This document shows positions 32,635 to 42,358 of a stretch of 64,000 bases of DNA, piece after piece. The stretch comes from an uncultured Planctomycetales bacterium (GTDB taxonomy: Bacteria > Planctomycetota > Planctomycetia > Pirellulales > S012-138). Made by a program: the position numbers and the translations under genes. The notes beneath the pieces are model-generated. The model worked only from the letters and a program-made list of their open reading frames with translations. It had not been told where the DNA came from and searched no databases. The stretch spans positions 50,724-114,723 of the forward strand of contig CALJLD010000036.1 in assembly GCA_937982665.1 (NCBI GenBank). The letters run 5' to 3'. Position 1 is the first letter of the stretch. Every line of letters starts with the position of its first letter.

Positions 32635-35316
32635 ATGAAACCACTCACCGAATCGAACTGGTGGCAAAGTTTGAGTGCGAGATCGCGAATCGCAATCATC
32701 GTGGGCCAAGCGGTCATTTTTGTCATCGTTGGCATAGTCATCGCCGTCACATTCTCGTCGGAATCTGCGGCGCCTGAGGACGAATCGGGAAGCCTCCAGG
32801 CGACGACCGTTTCCTCGACTAGCGCGGAAACGATTTGGACATGCTCAATGCACCCGCAAATCCGCCAACCAAAGCCCGGAAAGTGTCCGATCTGCGGGAT
32901 GGATCTGATCCCGGTGGCCAAGACATCGGGAGGTATGCGAAGTCTTGCCTTGAGTCCGGAAGCCAAGGCGTTGATGAGAATTGAAACGACTCCCGTCGCA
33001 CGTCGTTACGTTTCGCATGAGGTCCGCCTGGTTGGCCGCGTTGACTTCGACGAGACGAAGCTTGCTTACATTACAGCTTGGGTGCCGGGGCGGCTGGATC
33101 GACTGTACGTGGACTACACGGGCATTCAAGTTAAGGAGGGCGACCATCTCGTCTATATCTACAGCGAGCAACTTTATGCAGCACAAGAAGAGTTGCTGCA
33201 GGCTATTAAGAACCGCCGGGATCGGCCACAGACGAGCTCCACTTTGATACAGCCAATTGACCTGGTTGAGTCGTCTCGAGAAAAGCTGCGATTACTAGGG
33301 TTGAAAGAGGAGCAGATCAAGGAGATCGAAGCGCGAGGTCAACCGAATGATCATCTGACGATCTATGCTCCACTGGGCGGAGTCGTCATTGAGAAGCTAA
33401 AGCGTCAGGGCGAACGAGTTCAGCTTGGCGAGCGAATTTATACGATTGCCGACCTGAATCAAGTTTGGGTGCACTTGGATGCCTATGAATCAGACTTACC
33501 CTGGGTTCGCTACGGTCAGGATGTCTCAATTGAAACGGAAGCCTATCCAGGAGAAGTGTTCCGCGGACGGATCGCATTCATTCAGCCGGTACTTGACGAC
33601 AAGACCCGCACTGTCAAAGTGCGTGTGAACGTCCCGAACCCGGACGGAAAACTCAAGCCTGAGATGTTTGTCCACGCCACCGTGAAACCGGAGGTCGCAG
33701 CCGGGGGCCGCGTGATGGACCCTGAGTTGGCCGGGAAGTGGATTAGCCCGATGCACCCGGAGATCGTCAAGGATGAGCCAGGTGTCTGCGATATTTGCGG
33801 GATGCCGCTCGTGCGTGCGGAGACTCTTGGCTACGCTTCGCCTTCTGCTGACTCCAGGGAAGCGCCTCTGGTGATACCGCACAGCGCTGCATTGATTACC
33901 GGAACAAGAGCCATCGTTTATGTCCAGTTGCCGAACTTGCCTTCGCATGCAGAACCGGCGTTCTTGACCCTCTCCAGCGTTGTCCAAGCTGGCGAAGCGG
34001 AAAAATCGCGTGAGGCGTTCGCGACGTATCTCCGTATGCTGGATCGCCCGTACGATCAGCCCGGAACACCCTTTGCCATCGCGCTTTGGAATTCCCATGC
34101 GAGTTCCTTAGCGCAAGCTGCGATGGGGGGGACACGTGCCAATACCAACGAAGAAGTCGATCAGGCGTTTCAGCAATTAAACCATGCCATGAAGCTAGTG
34201 CGAGAGGAGATGGCACCTGCAGATCGTCCGACTTTTGAGGGAAGAGAGATTTTATTGGGGCCGCGCGCTGGCGATTACTACTTGGTGCGAAATGGCTTGC
34301 AAGAGGGTGAACTGGTCGTGACGGAAGGTTCGTTCAAGATCGATGCCGAAATACAGATTCAAGCCAAGCCGAGCATGATGACGCCGGAAGGCGGTGGTGG
34401 TGGGGGCCATAACCACGGCGGCCCATCTACGCCAGCGGCAGCGTCGGGTAGTGGCCATCAACAACATGCCGAAGCTCTACCCTATGCGTTCCAGCAGCAG
34501 ATTCAGGCTCTTGAGAGTGCATACACCGCTGTGGCGGAGGCGATCCCGTCTCAAGATCTCACGAAAGCCAAGAATGCGTTTGCAGCTTTCAGCGCAACTC
34601 TAGACCGGGTCGACGGAGCTCAACTTCCGGATCACCCCAGAATGCTCTGGGATGAATTCGACATGTTGCTTGGGAACGATGCCGTCGAGGGACGCGAAGC
34701 GACGCAATTGGCCGAAATCGATCAAGCATACCTATCGCTCAAAGACCATATGCGGCGGATGCGAGAGAAACTCAATTTGACAATGAGTGGCGGGTCGCAA
34801 CTTGTTCGCATCGCAACCACGCCAGAGTTCCGCTCGCAATTGAGCAGAGCCTGGAGTGCCTACCTTGGCATGGGGCAAGCATTGGCTGCAGACAATCTCA
34901 ACGCCGCGAGACAATCGGTCGTTCAATTTGAATCGGCACTATCGGCCATCTCCCCCCAGACAATCGAAAACGACGCGATTCAGATCTGGTCCAAAGAGCA
35001 GCAGGAGTTGGAGCAGATCATTGGCCAATTGAAGCAAGCAACAGCAATCGAAGACTTCCGGGCACGATTCTATTTGCTCTCACAGGAGATCGGTGTCTTG
35101 GCGAAGACATTCGGCTTCGACGAACAGTTTGTCGTCTATGAATTGCACTGTCCGATGGCGTTCCAGAATCAAGGGGCCATCTGGTATCAGGATCAGGAAA
35201 CGGTAAGGAACCCCTACTTGGGTTCCAGCATGCTCCAATGTGCCGACCGAGTCGAACGACTTGAGCAACATACTTCGTCTCCGGGAAACCCCGCTCAAGA
35301 CCACTCTGGGCATTGA
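32635..35316 (+). CDS. cusB: CusB-type periplasmic adaptor with long C-terminus
   Basis: 893 residues from the ATG at 32635 (GGAG seven bases upstream). TM at about 22-42, a heavy-metal-binding module (WTCSMHPQIRQPKPGKCPIC then GMDLIPVA), the membrane-fusion core (VPGRLDRLYVDYTGIQVKEG; GVVIEKLKRQGERVQLGERI), a second module (WISPMHPEIVKDEPGVCDIC GMPLV), a His/Gly-rich linker (GGGHNHGG), and a helical DUF3347-like end with ELHCPMAFQNQGAIWYQ and LGSSMLQC. The C-terminal domain of this type is found in many copper adaptors. It precedes cusA by 17 bp. Confidence 0.9.
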   Translation: MKPLTESNWWQSLSARSRIAIIVGQAVIFVIVGIVIAVTFSSESAAPEDESGSLQATTVSSTSAETIWTCSMHPQIRQPKPGKCPICGMDLIPVAKTSGGMRSLALSPEAKALMRIETTPVARRYVSHEVRLVGRVDFDETKLAYITAWVPGRLDRLYVDYTGIQVKEGDHLVYIYSEQLYAAQEELLQAIKNRRDRPQTSSTLIQPIDLVESSREKLRLLGLKEEQIKEIEARGQPNDHLTIYAPLGGVVIEKLKRQGERVQLGERIYTIADLNQVWVHLDAYESDLPWVRYGQDVSIETEAYPGEVFRGRIAFIQPVLDDKTRTVKVRVNVPNPDGKLKPEMFVHATVKPEVAAGGRVMDPELAGKWISPMHPEIVKDEPGVCDICGMPLVRAETLGYASPSADSREAPLVIPHSAALITGTRAIVYVQLPNLPSHAEPAFLTLSSVVQAGEAEKSREAFATYLRMLDRPYDQPGTPFAIALWNSHASSLAQAAMGGTRANTNEEVDQAFQQLNHAMKLVREEMAPADRPTFEGREILLGPRAGDYYLVRNGLQEGELVVTEGSFKIDAEIQIQAKPSMMTPEGGGGGGHNHGGPSTPAAASGSGHQQHAEALPYAFQQQIQALESAYTAVAEAIPSQDLTKAKNAFAAFSATLDRVDGAQLPDHPRMLWDEFDMLLGNDAVEGREATQLAEIDQAYLSLKDHMRRMREKLNLTMSGGSQLVRIATTPEFRSQLSRAWSAYLGMGQALAADNLNAARQSVVQFESALSAISPQTIENDAIQIWSKEQQELEQIIGQLKQATAIEDFRARFYLLSQEIGVLAKTFGFDEQFVVYELHCPMAFQNQGAIWYQDQETVRNPYLGSSMLQCADRVERLEQHTSSPGNPAQDHSGH

Positions 35317-35333
35317 CCACATAGTACCCATCC

Positions 35334-38300
35334 ATGATTAGCAAGGTCATCCGCTTTTGCCTCGAGAACAAGCTCGTCGTTGGGCTGATCGTCATAGCGG
35401 TAATCGCGTGGGGCGTCATCGTCGCACCGTTCGATTGGGACACGGGCCCCTTGGCGCGTGATCCGGTTCCCACAGACGCCATTCCGGACATCGGCGAGAA
35501 TCAACAGATTGTCTTCACGGAATGGATGGGACGCTCGCCACAAGATGTTGAAGATCAAATCACCTATCCGCTCACAGTTGCATTACTCGGTGTGCCTGGC
35601 GTCAAAACCGTAAGAAGCTATTCGTTCTTCGGTTTTTCTACGGTGTATGTCATCTTCAATGAAGATGTGGAATTCTATTGGTCGCGCACGCGTGTGCTGG
35701 AGAAGTTGAATAGCCTGCCCGGCGGCACGTTGCCGGAGGGCGTCACACCTGCCCTTGGACCCGATGCGACTCCGTTGGGGCAGATCTTCTGGTACACACT
35801 CGAAGGCCTCGGTCCAGACGGCGAGCCGGTTGGCGGTTGGGACTTGGATGAATTGCGGACAGTACAGGATTGGTACGTGCGCTATTCACTGTTGTCTGCC
35901 CAAGGTGTTGCCGAGGTTGCATCGATCGGCGGCTTCGTTCAAGAGTATCAAATTGATGTTGACCCTGATGCGTTGCGTGCCGCTCGCGTCGGCATCGACG
36001 ATGTTTTCATGGCCGTGAAAATGTCGAATATTGATGTCGGCGCGCGAACGATCGAAATCAACAAAGCAGAATACTTCATTCGTGGATTGGGCTTCGTCGA
36101 GAATATTGCCGACATCGAAAAAAGTGTCATCGCCGTTAATGACAATGTACCAATCACGATCAAAGATGTTGCCAACGTGACTCTGGGGCCGGCACTTCGC
36201 CGCGGGGCCCTGGACAAAGGCGGTGCTGAGGCCGTCGGAGGTGTCGCCGTCGTTCGGTACGGTTTCAATCCGCTCGAAGCCATCAAGAACGTCAAACAGA
36301 AGATTGATGAAATCGCGCCCGGCTTACCGACCAAAGCTGTCGTTGACTACCGGCTTGTTTCTCGCGAAGAAGTGCTCGCATATGCCGAGGCCAACAACTT
36401 TAATGCGTTCAACGATACAGACCTTAACCATGAAGAATGGACGAAGCATCTCAGGGCGCAGCCAAAGGACTCCTGGCCTGATTGGGTTACGACGAGCCAA
36501 GTGACCGTTGTACCGTTCTACGATCGAACTGGCTTAATCTATGAAACGCTCGGTACGCTCAACACGGCACTCATCGAAGAGATCCTGATCACCATCATCG
36601 TGATCTTGGTGATGGTGATGCACCTTCGCAGTTCGCTGTTGATAAGCGCGCTGCTACCGCTGGCGGTCCTCATGTGCTTCATTGCGATGAAGACATTTGG
36701 CGTCGATGCCAACATCGTGGCCTTGTCCGGCATTGCGATCGCGATAGGCACGATGGTCGACATGGGAATTGTCCTTTGCGAGAACATTCTCAGGCATCTA
36801 GACGAGGCCGACCCAGAAGAAAGTCGTTTGGAGGTGATTCATCGCGCATCAACAGAAGTTGGCAGCGCCGTAGTCACCGCAGTTGCGACTACGATCGTCA
36901 GCTTCCTGCCGGTCTTTACGATGATCGGTGCCGAAGGAAAGCTCTTCAAGCCGTTGGCATTCACAAAAACGTTCGCCCTAGCAGCATCGGTTATCGTTGC
37001 CTTAACAATTATTCCTCCTGCGGCTCACGTCCTTTTCGCCAAGAGTGTTGGACCGCCCAAGCTCAAGAGATACTTTTACGCAAGTTTGATTGTTGCCGGG
37101 CTTATCGTGTCTCTGTGGTTCGCTTGGTGGGCCGGGTTGATCATTGCCTGTCTTGGGCTGTACAGCCTAGTCCAGGACCTCCTGCCGCCACGGTTCGATG
37201 TTTGGAAAACACGAATGCATCGCGCCAGCAACATGCTGGCCATCAGTGCCGCGGTTATTTTCATTGGCGTCATGCTTACCCAAGACTGGCTTCCACTGGG
37301 ACCCCAGCAGGGATTGATCCGCAATTTGGCTTTTGTCGTGCTCCTTATCGGTGGATTGCTCGCGTTTTTCCAGGTCTTTCAGAGATATCTTTATCGTCCT
37401 CTGCTCAATTGGTGCCTGAACCATAAGCTCTTGTTCCTCTGTCTGCCGGCCTTGGTGCTCCTCGCAGGCGTTTCCGTCTGGCTTGGTCCTGCTGTTCTGT
37501 TTGGGCGAATTCCCGCCGAATACGAGTCTGATTCTTTCGGTGAAAGTGAAGTTGCCGAATTATCGACGATCGAGCACTTCAAGTACGAACTTGGTCAGCA
37601 GCGCCGCAAGAGTTGGAACGAGATCCAAAACCGTTCACTGTTCACGAAGTTGCAATGGACCCTCGCCAAGTCTTGGAATGGCTTCGGCAAGGAATTCATG
37701 CCGCCACTCGATGAAGGTTCCTTCCTCTATATGCCAACAACGATGCCTCATGCATCAATCGGTGAATCACTGGACGTTCTGCAATTGCAGAACCAGAAGA
37801 TCATGGCCGTGCCCGAAGTGGAATTGGCAGTTGGCAAGATCGGACGTGTTCAAAGTCCACTTGACCCGGCCCCGATTTCCATGATTGAGACGGTGATCAA
37901 CTACAAGTCCGAATACATCGTCGACAGCAACGGTCACCGACAGAAATTCCGCTATATGGCTGACGAAACGGACTGGTCGCAGGATCGACAGGGAAACTTA
38001 CTCCCTGCCGACGACGGACTTCCCTACAAAGTGCAGGGCAGATTCGATCGCGATGAGGGAGGCAAACTTGTCCCGGATCCGGAAGGAATACCGTTTCGCC
38101 AATGGCGGCGGCCGTTGGCCGCGGCTATCAATCCCGGACGCAATCCTTGGCCAGGAATTGTGACTGCGGACGACATTTGGCATGAAATCACCGAAGCAGG
38201 CAAAGTGCCTGGCACAACTTCGGCACCGCGCTTGCAACCAATAGCAGCACGCATTGTCATGCTTCAAAGCGGCATGCGGGCTCCCATGGGTGTCAAAGTT

Positions 38301-39524
38301 AAGGGGCCAGATTTGGAGACGATTGAGCGGGTTGCCCTGGAGATTGAGCGCCATTTGAAGGAAGTTCCCAGCGTTGAAGCATCAGCCGTGATTGCGGACC
38401 GCATTGTTGGGAAACCGTACTTGGAGATCGACTTTGACCGTACCAAGATCGCTCGCTACGGCCTGACGATTCGTGAAGTGCAAGACGTTGTCGAAGTTGC
38501 CATCGGCGGACGGAGTATTACGACGACGGTTGAAGGACGCGAACGGTTTCCAGTGCGTGTGAGGTACATGCGGGAACTTCGCAATGAGATTGAAACGCTT
38601 AAAAAGATCCTAGTCCCAGCCAAGGATGGGTCTCAAATTCCCCTTGAGCAAGTGGCCAACATCAATTACGTGCGCGGTCCCCAAGTCATCAAGAGCGAAG
38701 ACACGTTTCTGCTGGGTTATGTGTTATTCGACATGAAGTCGGGCAAGGCCGAGGTCAATGTCGTTGAAGACTGCCAGCGCTATCTAGAAAAGAAGATCGA
38801 TAGCGGTGAATTGGCGCTTCCACCGGGTGTCAGCTACACATTCGCCGGTAACTACGAGAACCAAATCCGTTCGCAAGAGACGTTAATCGTGGTTTTGCCG
38901 CTGGCACTCTTCATCATCTTCATCATCTTGTACCTGCAATTCCGCTCGACGATCACAACGTCGCTCGTGTTCAGTGGCATCGCTATCGCCTGGGCAGGCG
39001 GATTCCTCATGCTGTGGCTCTACGCTCAACCTTGGTTTCTTGACTTTAGCCTCTTCGGCACAAGCATGCAGACGCTGTTTCAAATCCACCCCATCAACCT
39101 GAGTGTAGCGGTCTGGGTGGGCTTTCTGGCGCTATTTGGGATTGCGACGGATGACGGTGTTGTGATTACGACTTACCTCGATCAAAGTTTTGTACGCAGC
39201 AAGATTACGACGGCGAGCGAGGCGCGCGCTGCAACATTGGCTGCTGGCGTCCGTCGGGTTCGACCGTGCCTGATGACCACGGCGACGACAATCCTAGCGC
39301 TCCTCCCTGTTTTGACATCGACGGGCCGGGGGTCGGATATCATGGTTCCGATGGCCATTCCAAGTTTCGGGGGGATGGCCATCGAGATCATGACAATGCT
39401 GGTTGTTCCCGTGTTGTATTGTTCCGTTCAAGAGTGGAAGTTGAAACTCGGCATCAAAGACCCACGGTTTGCTGCGGAAGAGCCAAAAAAGACGACTGCC
39501 ACACCCGCGGAATCACCGTCTTAG
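35334..39524 (+). CDS. cusA: CusA-type heavy-metal RND pump, unusually long
   Basis: 1396 residues, about 350 longer than E. coli CusA. Core features: DAIPDIGENQQIVFTEWMGR, the TM4 signature GTMVDMGIVLCENIL and the second-half AVWVGFLALFGIATDDGVVI. The copper-relay methionines are kept at M800 (FLYMPTT), M850 (PISMIET) and M976 (IVMLQSG), pointing to Cu(I)/Ag(I). Insertions: a polar stretch near 345-385 before TM2, extra hydrophobic segments near 575-650, and about 76 residues between the second and third Met (850-976) not present in the first pump. Paired with the adaptor just upstream. Confidence 0.92.
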   Translation: MISKVIRFCLENKLVVGLIVIAVIAWGVIVAPFDWDTGPLARDPVPTDAIPDIGENQQIVFTEWMGRSPQDVEDQITYPLTVALLGVPGVKTVRSYSFFGFSTVYVIFNEDVEFYWSRTRVLEKLNSLPGGTLPEGVTPALGPDATPLGQIFWYTLEGLGPDGEPVGGWDLDELRTVQDWYVRYSLLSAQGVAEVASIGGFVQEYQIDVDPDALRAARVGIDDVFMAVKMSNIDVGARTIEINKAEYFIRGLGFVENIADIEKSVIAVNDNVPITIKDVANVTLGPALRRGALDKGGAEAVGGVAVVRYGFNPLEAIKNVKQKIDEIAPGLPTKAVVDYRLVSREEVLAYAEANNFNAFNDTDLNHEEWTKHLRAQPKDSWPDWVTTSQVTVVPFYDRTGLIYETLGTLNTALIEEILITIIVILVMVMHLRSSLLISALLPLAVLMCFIAMKTFGVDANIVALSGIAIAIGTMVDMGIVLCENILRHLDEADPEESRLEVIHRASTEVGSAVVTAVATTIVSFLPVFTMIGAEGKLFKPLAFTKTFALAASVIVALTIIPPAAHVLFAKSVGPPKLKRYFYASLIVAGLIVSLWFAWWAGLIIACLGLYSLVQDLLPPRFDVWKTRMHRASNMLAISAAVIFIGVMLTQDWLPLGPQQGLIRNLAFVVLLIGGLLAFFQVFQRYLYRPLLNWCLNHKLLFLCLPALVLLAGVSVWLGPAVLFGRIPAEYESDSFGESEVAELSTIEHFKYELGQQRRKSWNEIQNRSLFTKLQWTLAKSWNGFGKEFMPPLDEGSFLYMPTTMPHASIGESLDVLQLQNQKIMAVPEVELAVGKIGRVQSPLDPAPISMIETVINYKSEYIVDSNGHRQKFRYMADETDWSQDRQGNLLPADDGLPYKVQGRFDRDEGGKLVPDPEGIPFRQWRRPLAAAINPGRNPWPGIVTADDIWHEITEAGKVPGTTSAPRLQPIAARIVMLQSGMRAPMGVKVKGPDLETIERVALEIERHLKEVPSVEASAVIADRIVGKPYLEIDFDRTKIARYGLTIREVQDVVEVAIGGRSITTTVEGRERFPVRVRYMRELRNEIETLKKILVPAKDGSQIPLEQVANINYVRGPQVIKSEDTFLLGYVLFDMKSGKAEVNVVEDCQRYLEKKIDSGELALPPGVSYTFAGNYENQIRSQETLIVVLPLALFIIFIILYLQFRSTITTSLVFSGIAIAWAGGFLMLWLYAQPWFLDFSLFGTSMQTLFQIHPINLSVAVWVGFLALFGIATDDGVVITTYLDQSFVRSKITTASEARAATLAAGVRRVRPCLMTTATTILALLPVLTSTGRGSDIMVPMAIPSFGGMAIEIMTMLVVPVLYCSVQEWKLKLGIKDPRFAAEEPKKTTATPAESPS

Positions 39525-39675
39525 TGGACACGGGTCGAAAAATGCTGATTCGCGCGAAGAACTCTGCCTGACGACGCATCTAATAGGTGCGGATGTTTGT
39601 CGAGTTAGGTGGCCTCGCGGTGGCCTTCCGCTGCAATTCAGAATGCCAAACGGGTCGAATTCGGATGGTCGTGCT

Positions 39676-41727
39676 ATGAACCATCATCAAATGCACCACG
39701 ACACAAAGCATGCGCACCATGCGAGTCATGGGCACTCAGGCCATCACGCGCACATGGTCGCTGACTTTCGTCGACGATTCTGGATCTGCCTACTCCTGAC
39801 CGTGCCGGTTGTGCTGCTCTCGCAGATGCTTCAAGAGCTATTCGGCGTCAGCCAGTTCTTGAAGTTTTCCGGTGATAGCTATCTACAGTTTGTCTTGGCT
39901 TCGGCGATTTATTTCTATGGCGGTTGGCCGTTCCTGACTGGACTTTATCAAGAGCTACGCGACAAACAGCCCGGCATGATGACGCTGATTGGCGTCGCGA
40001 TCACCGTGGCGTACGTCTACAGCGCTGCGGTTGTGCTGGAGCCGATTACCGGACTCACCGGCAAAGTCTTCTTCTGGGAACTTGCCACGCTGATCGACGT
40101 GATGCTTCTGGGCCACTGGATCGAAATGCGATCGGTCATGGGAGCCTCCGCTGCTCTGGAGTCTCTCGTAAAGCTTATGCCTTCCGATGCCCACTTAATC
40201 CGAGAAGACGGAAGCGCCGAGGACGTGCCGGTTAGTCAATTGGCCAAGGGTGACCGTGTGCTCGTCAAACCGGGCGAGAAGATTCCCATTGATGGTATCG
40301 TCATTGAAGGCAAGACGACCGTTAATGAATCAATGATTACTGGCGAAAGCAAACCGGTCGAGAAATCGGTCGGTGACACAACCATCGGCGGTGCGGTCAA
40401 TGGAGATTCGGCAATCACCGTTGAAGTCCAGAAGACGGGAGACCAGACCTATTTGGCTCAAGTGATCGAAATGGTTCGCCGAGCTCAGGATTCACGCTCA
40501 CGGACACAAGATCTTGCCAATCGCGCCGCTTTCTGGTTGACGGTGATTGCTCTGACGATCGGAGTCGGCACATTCGCGTTCTGGCTGATGTTTGGCAAGA
40601 CTTTCGTGTTTGCCCTGGAACGTAGCGTCACGGTGATGGTGATCACGTGCCCTCATGCATTGGGACTCGCAGTGCCCCTTGTTATTGCTGTCTCAACGTC
40701 TTTGTCTGCCAGCAATGGACTTTTGATTCGCGACCGTTCTGCCTTTGAGCGTGGACGCGATATCCAGGCGATCGTTTTCGATAAGACTGGCACGCTGACC
40801 GAGGGAAGATTTGGCGTCTCGGATATTGTCCCTGTGGCCGAATTCAACAAGGAACAGCTGCTCCGGATCGCCGCCAGTCTTGAGAGTCAATCTGAACATC
40901 CGATAGCGCAGGGAATCGTCGATGCCGCAGAGAGTCGCGGGATTGCCTTTCCTGTTCCCGTCGATTTCCGAGCGATTCCCGGGAAGGGTGCTCAGGCCAC
41001 CGTCGAGGGCACTTCCGTCAAAGTCGTCAGCCCTGGCTATCTTCGCGAGCAGCAACTCGCCACTCAGGAACCACGCATTCAGGAGATCGCCGAACAGGGA
41101 AAAACGGTTGTTTACGTTCTTATCGCCGACGAAGTTGCTGGCGCGATTGCACTGGCGGACATTATTCGAGAGGAATCCCGCGAGGCACTGCAGAAGCTCA
41201 AACAGATGGGAATCCAGGCGATGATGCTAACCGGCGATGCGCAGGCCGTGGCCGCCTGGGTCGCTGCTGAACTTGAACTCGATGACTACTTCGCCGAAGT
41301 GCTTCCCGACCAGAAGGCAAACAAGATCCGGGAAGTCCAAGGGCGCGGCTTGGTCACCGCCATGGTAGGCGATGGAGTCAACGACGCGCCTGCACTGACA
41401 CAAGCCGACGTGGGAATTGCGGTCGGTGCAGGAACAGATGTGGCGATCGAATCGGCGGATATCGTCCTTGTTCGTTCGGACCCGCGAGATGTGACGGCAA
41501 TTATTGCTCTGGCCAAGGCGACTTATCGCAAGATGGTGCAGAACCTCTGGTGGGCCACCGGCTACAACGTATTAGCAATCCCGCTGGCGGCCGGAGCGCT
41601 CTACGCATGGAATTACTGGCTACCTCCGGCTGGCGGGGCCGCCTTAATGGCTGTCTCCACTGTGATTGTCGCAATCAATGCGCGCTTGCTCCACGTCGAG
41701 CGAGGCAACAACAACGAGACCGAGTGA
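39676..41727 (+). CDS. copB: CPH-type copper P-type ATPase (CopB class, P1B-3)
   Basis: 683 residues from the ATG at 39676. The N-terminus is His-rich (MNHHQMHHDTKHAHHASHGH). The TM6 ion motif is CPH (C325-P326-H327), the mark of the P1B-3 class; the phosphorylation site is D369 in FDKTGTLTEGRF; TGES and GDGVNDAPAL hinge motifs are present. It should export Cu(I)/Cu(II) or Ag(I) from the cytoplasm to the periplasm, feeding the RND pump encoded just upstream. No N-terminal HMA domain. The 150 bp before it hold no gene. Confidence 0.93.
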   Translation: MNHHQMHHDTKHAHHASHGHSGHHAHMVADFRRRFWICLLLTVPVVLLSQMLQELFGVSQFLKFSGDSYLQFVLASAIYFYGGWPFLTGLYQELRDKQPGMMTLIGVAITVAYVYSAAVVLEPITGLTGKVFFWELATLIDVMLLGHWIEMRSVMGASAALESLVKLMPSDAHLIREDGSAEDVPVSQLAKGDRVLVKPGEKIPIDGIVIEGKTTVNESMITGESKPVEKSVGDTTIGGAVNGDSAITVEVQKTGDQTYLAQVIEMVRRAQDSRSRTQDLANRAAFWLTVIALTIGVGTFAFWLMFGKTFVFALERSVTVMVITCPHALGLAVPLVIAVSTSLSASNGLLIRDRSAFERGRDIQAIVFDKTGTLTEGRFGVSDIVPVAEFNKEQLLRIAASLESQSEHPIAQGIVDAAESRGIAFPVPVDFRAIPGKGAQATVEGTSVKVVSPGYLREQQLATQEPRIQEIAEQGKTVVYVLIADEVAGAIALADIIREESREALQKLKQMGIQAMMLTGDAQAVAAWVAAELELDDYFAEVLPDQKANKIREVQGRGLVTAMVGDGVNDAPALTQADVGIAVGAGTDVAIESADIVLVRSDPRDVTAIIALAKATYRKMVQNLWWATGYNVLAIPLAAGALYAWNYWLPPAGGAALMAVSTVIVAINARLLHVERGNNNETE

Positions 41728-41728
41728 T

Positions 41729-42358
41729 ATGAACAGCCCTTCACGCAGCGCAGTCGACCCCCGAACGGGCCTCCAGATTCGGATCGGAGTGATGGGCTCC
41801 GCGGGCAGTGAAGCCGAGCAACCAACTTTGGACCTGTGTCGCGAGTTAGGCCGGTCTATAGCTCAACGCGGTTGCTGTTTACTAACCGGAGCTTGTCCCG
41901 GCCTGCCTCACGAGGCTGTGCTAGGAGCTCGCGAGGTCGGTGGCCACGTGATCGGAATCTCTCCTGCTTCGTCTTTGAAAGAGCACGTTGAGACCTTTCA
42001 GTCACCGTATCGAGAATACGACGTCCTGATTTTCACAGGGCTCGGGCTCATGGGACGCGAATTGATCAATATCCGCAGTAGTGACATCATTGTCATCACG
42101 GGCGGCCGGTCTGGGACGCTGGGGGAATTCGCTATCGCCTACGAAGAGGGCAAGCTCATTGGGGTCCTGACCGAGACTGGGGGTGTGACGACGGCCCTGC
42201 CCACGCTGGAATCGACACTTGGCAAAGCGACAGGCGCGGAAGTGTTCTACGACGACGCCATCGAACGGCTGTTGAACCGACTGCTGGAACGATATTCGTC
42301 CTGCGATTACCACTGCCCGTGCCTTCCAGGTTGCGGCCCAGACCAAGGAGGACGGTGA
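41729..42358 (+). CDS. SLOG-fold (TIGR00725-like) nucleotide-binding protein
   Basis: 209 residues, the ATG at 41729 begins one base after the ATPase stop. The Rossmann-like LOG/SLOG fold is recognised by IRIGVMGSAGSEAEQPTLDL, GCCLLTGACPGLPHEAVLGA, and the GGRSGTLGEFAIAYEEGK motif near residue 130. Relatives bind or cleave nucleotides; this subgroup is uncharacterised. The C-terminus has a Cys pattern (CDYHCPCLPGC) that could bind metal. Its stop overlaps the ATG of the next gene. Confidence 0.8.
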   Translation: MNSPSRSAVDPRTGLQIRIGVMGSAGSEAEQPTLDLCRELGRSIAQRGCCLLTGACPGLPHEAVLGAREVGGHVIGISPASSLKEHVETFQSPYREYDVLIFTGLGLMGRELINIRSSDIIVITGGRSGTLGEFAIAYEEGKLIGVLTETGGVTTALPTLESTLGKATGAEVFYDDAIERLLNRLLERYSSCDYHCPCLPGCGPDQGGR

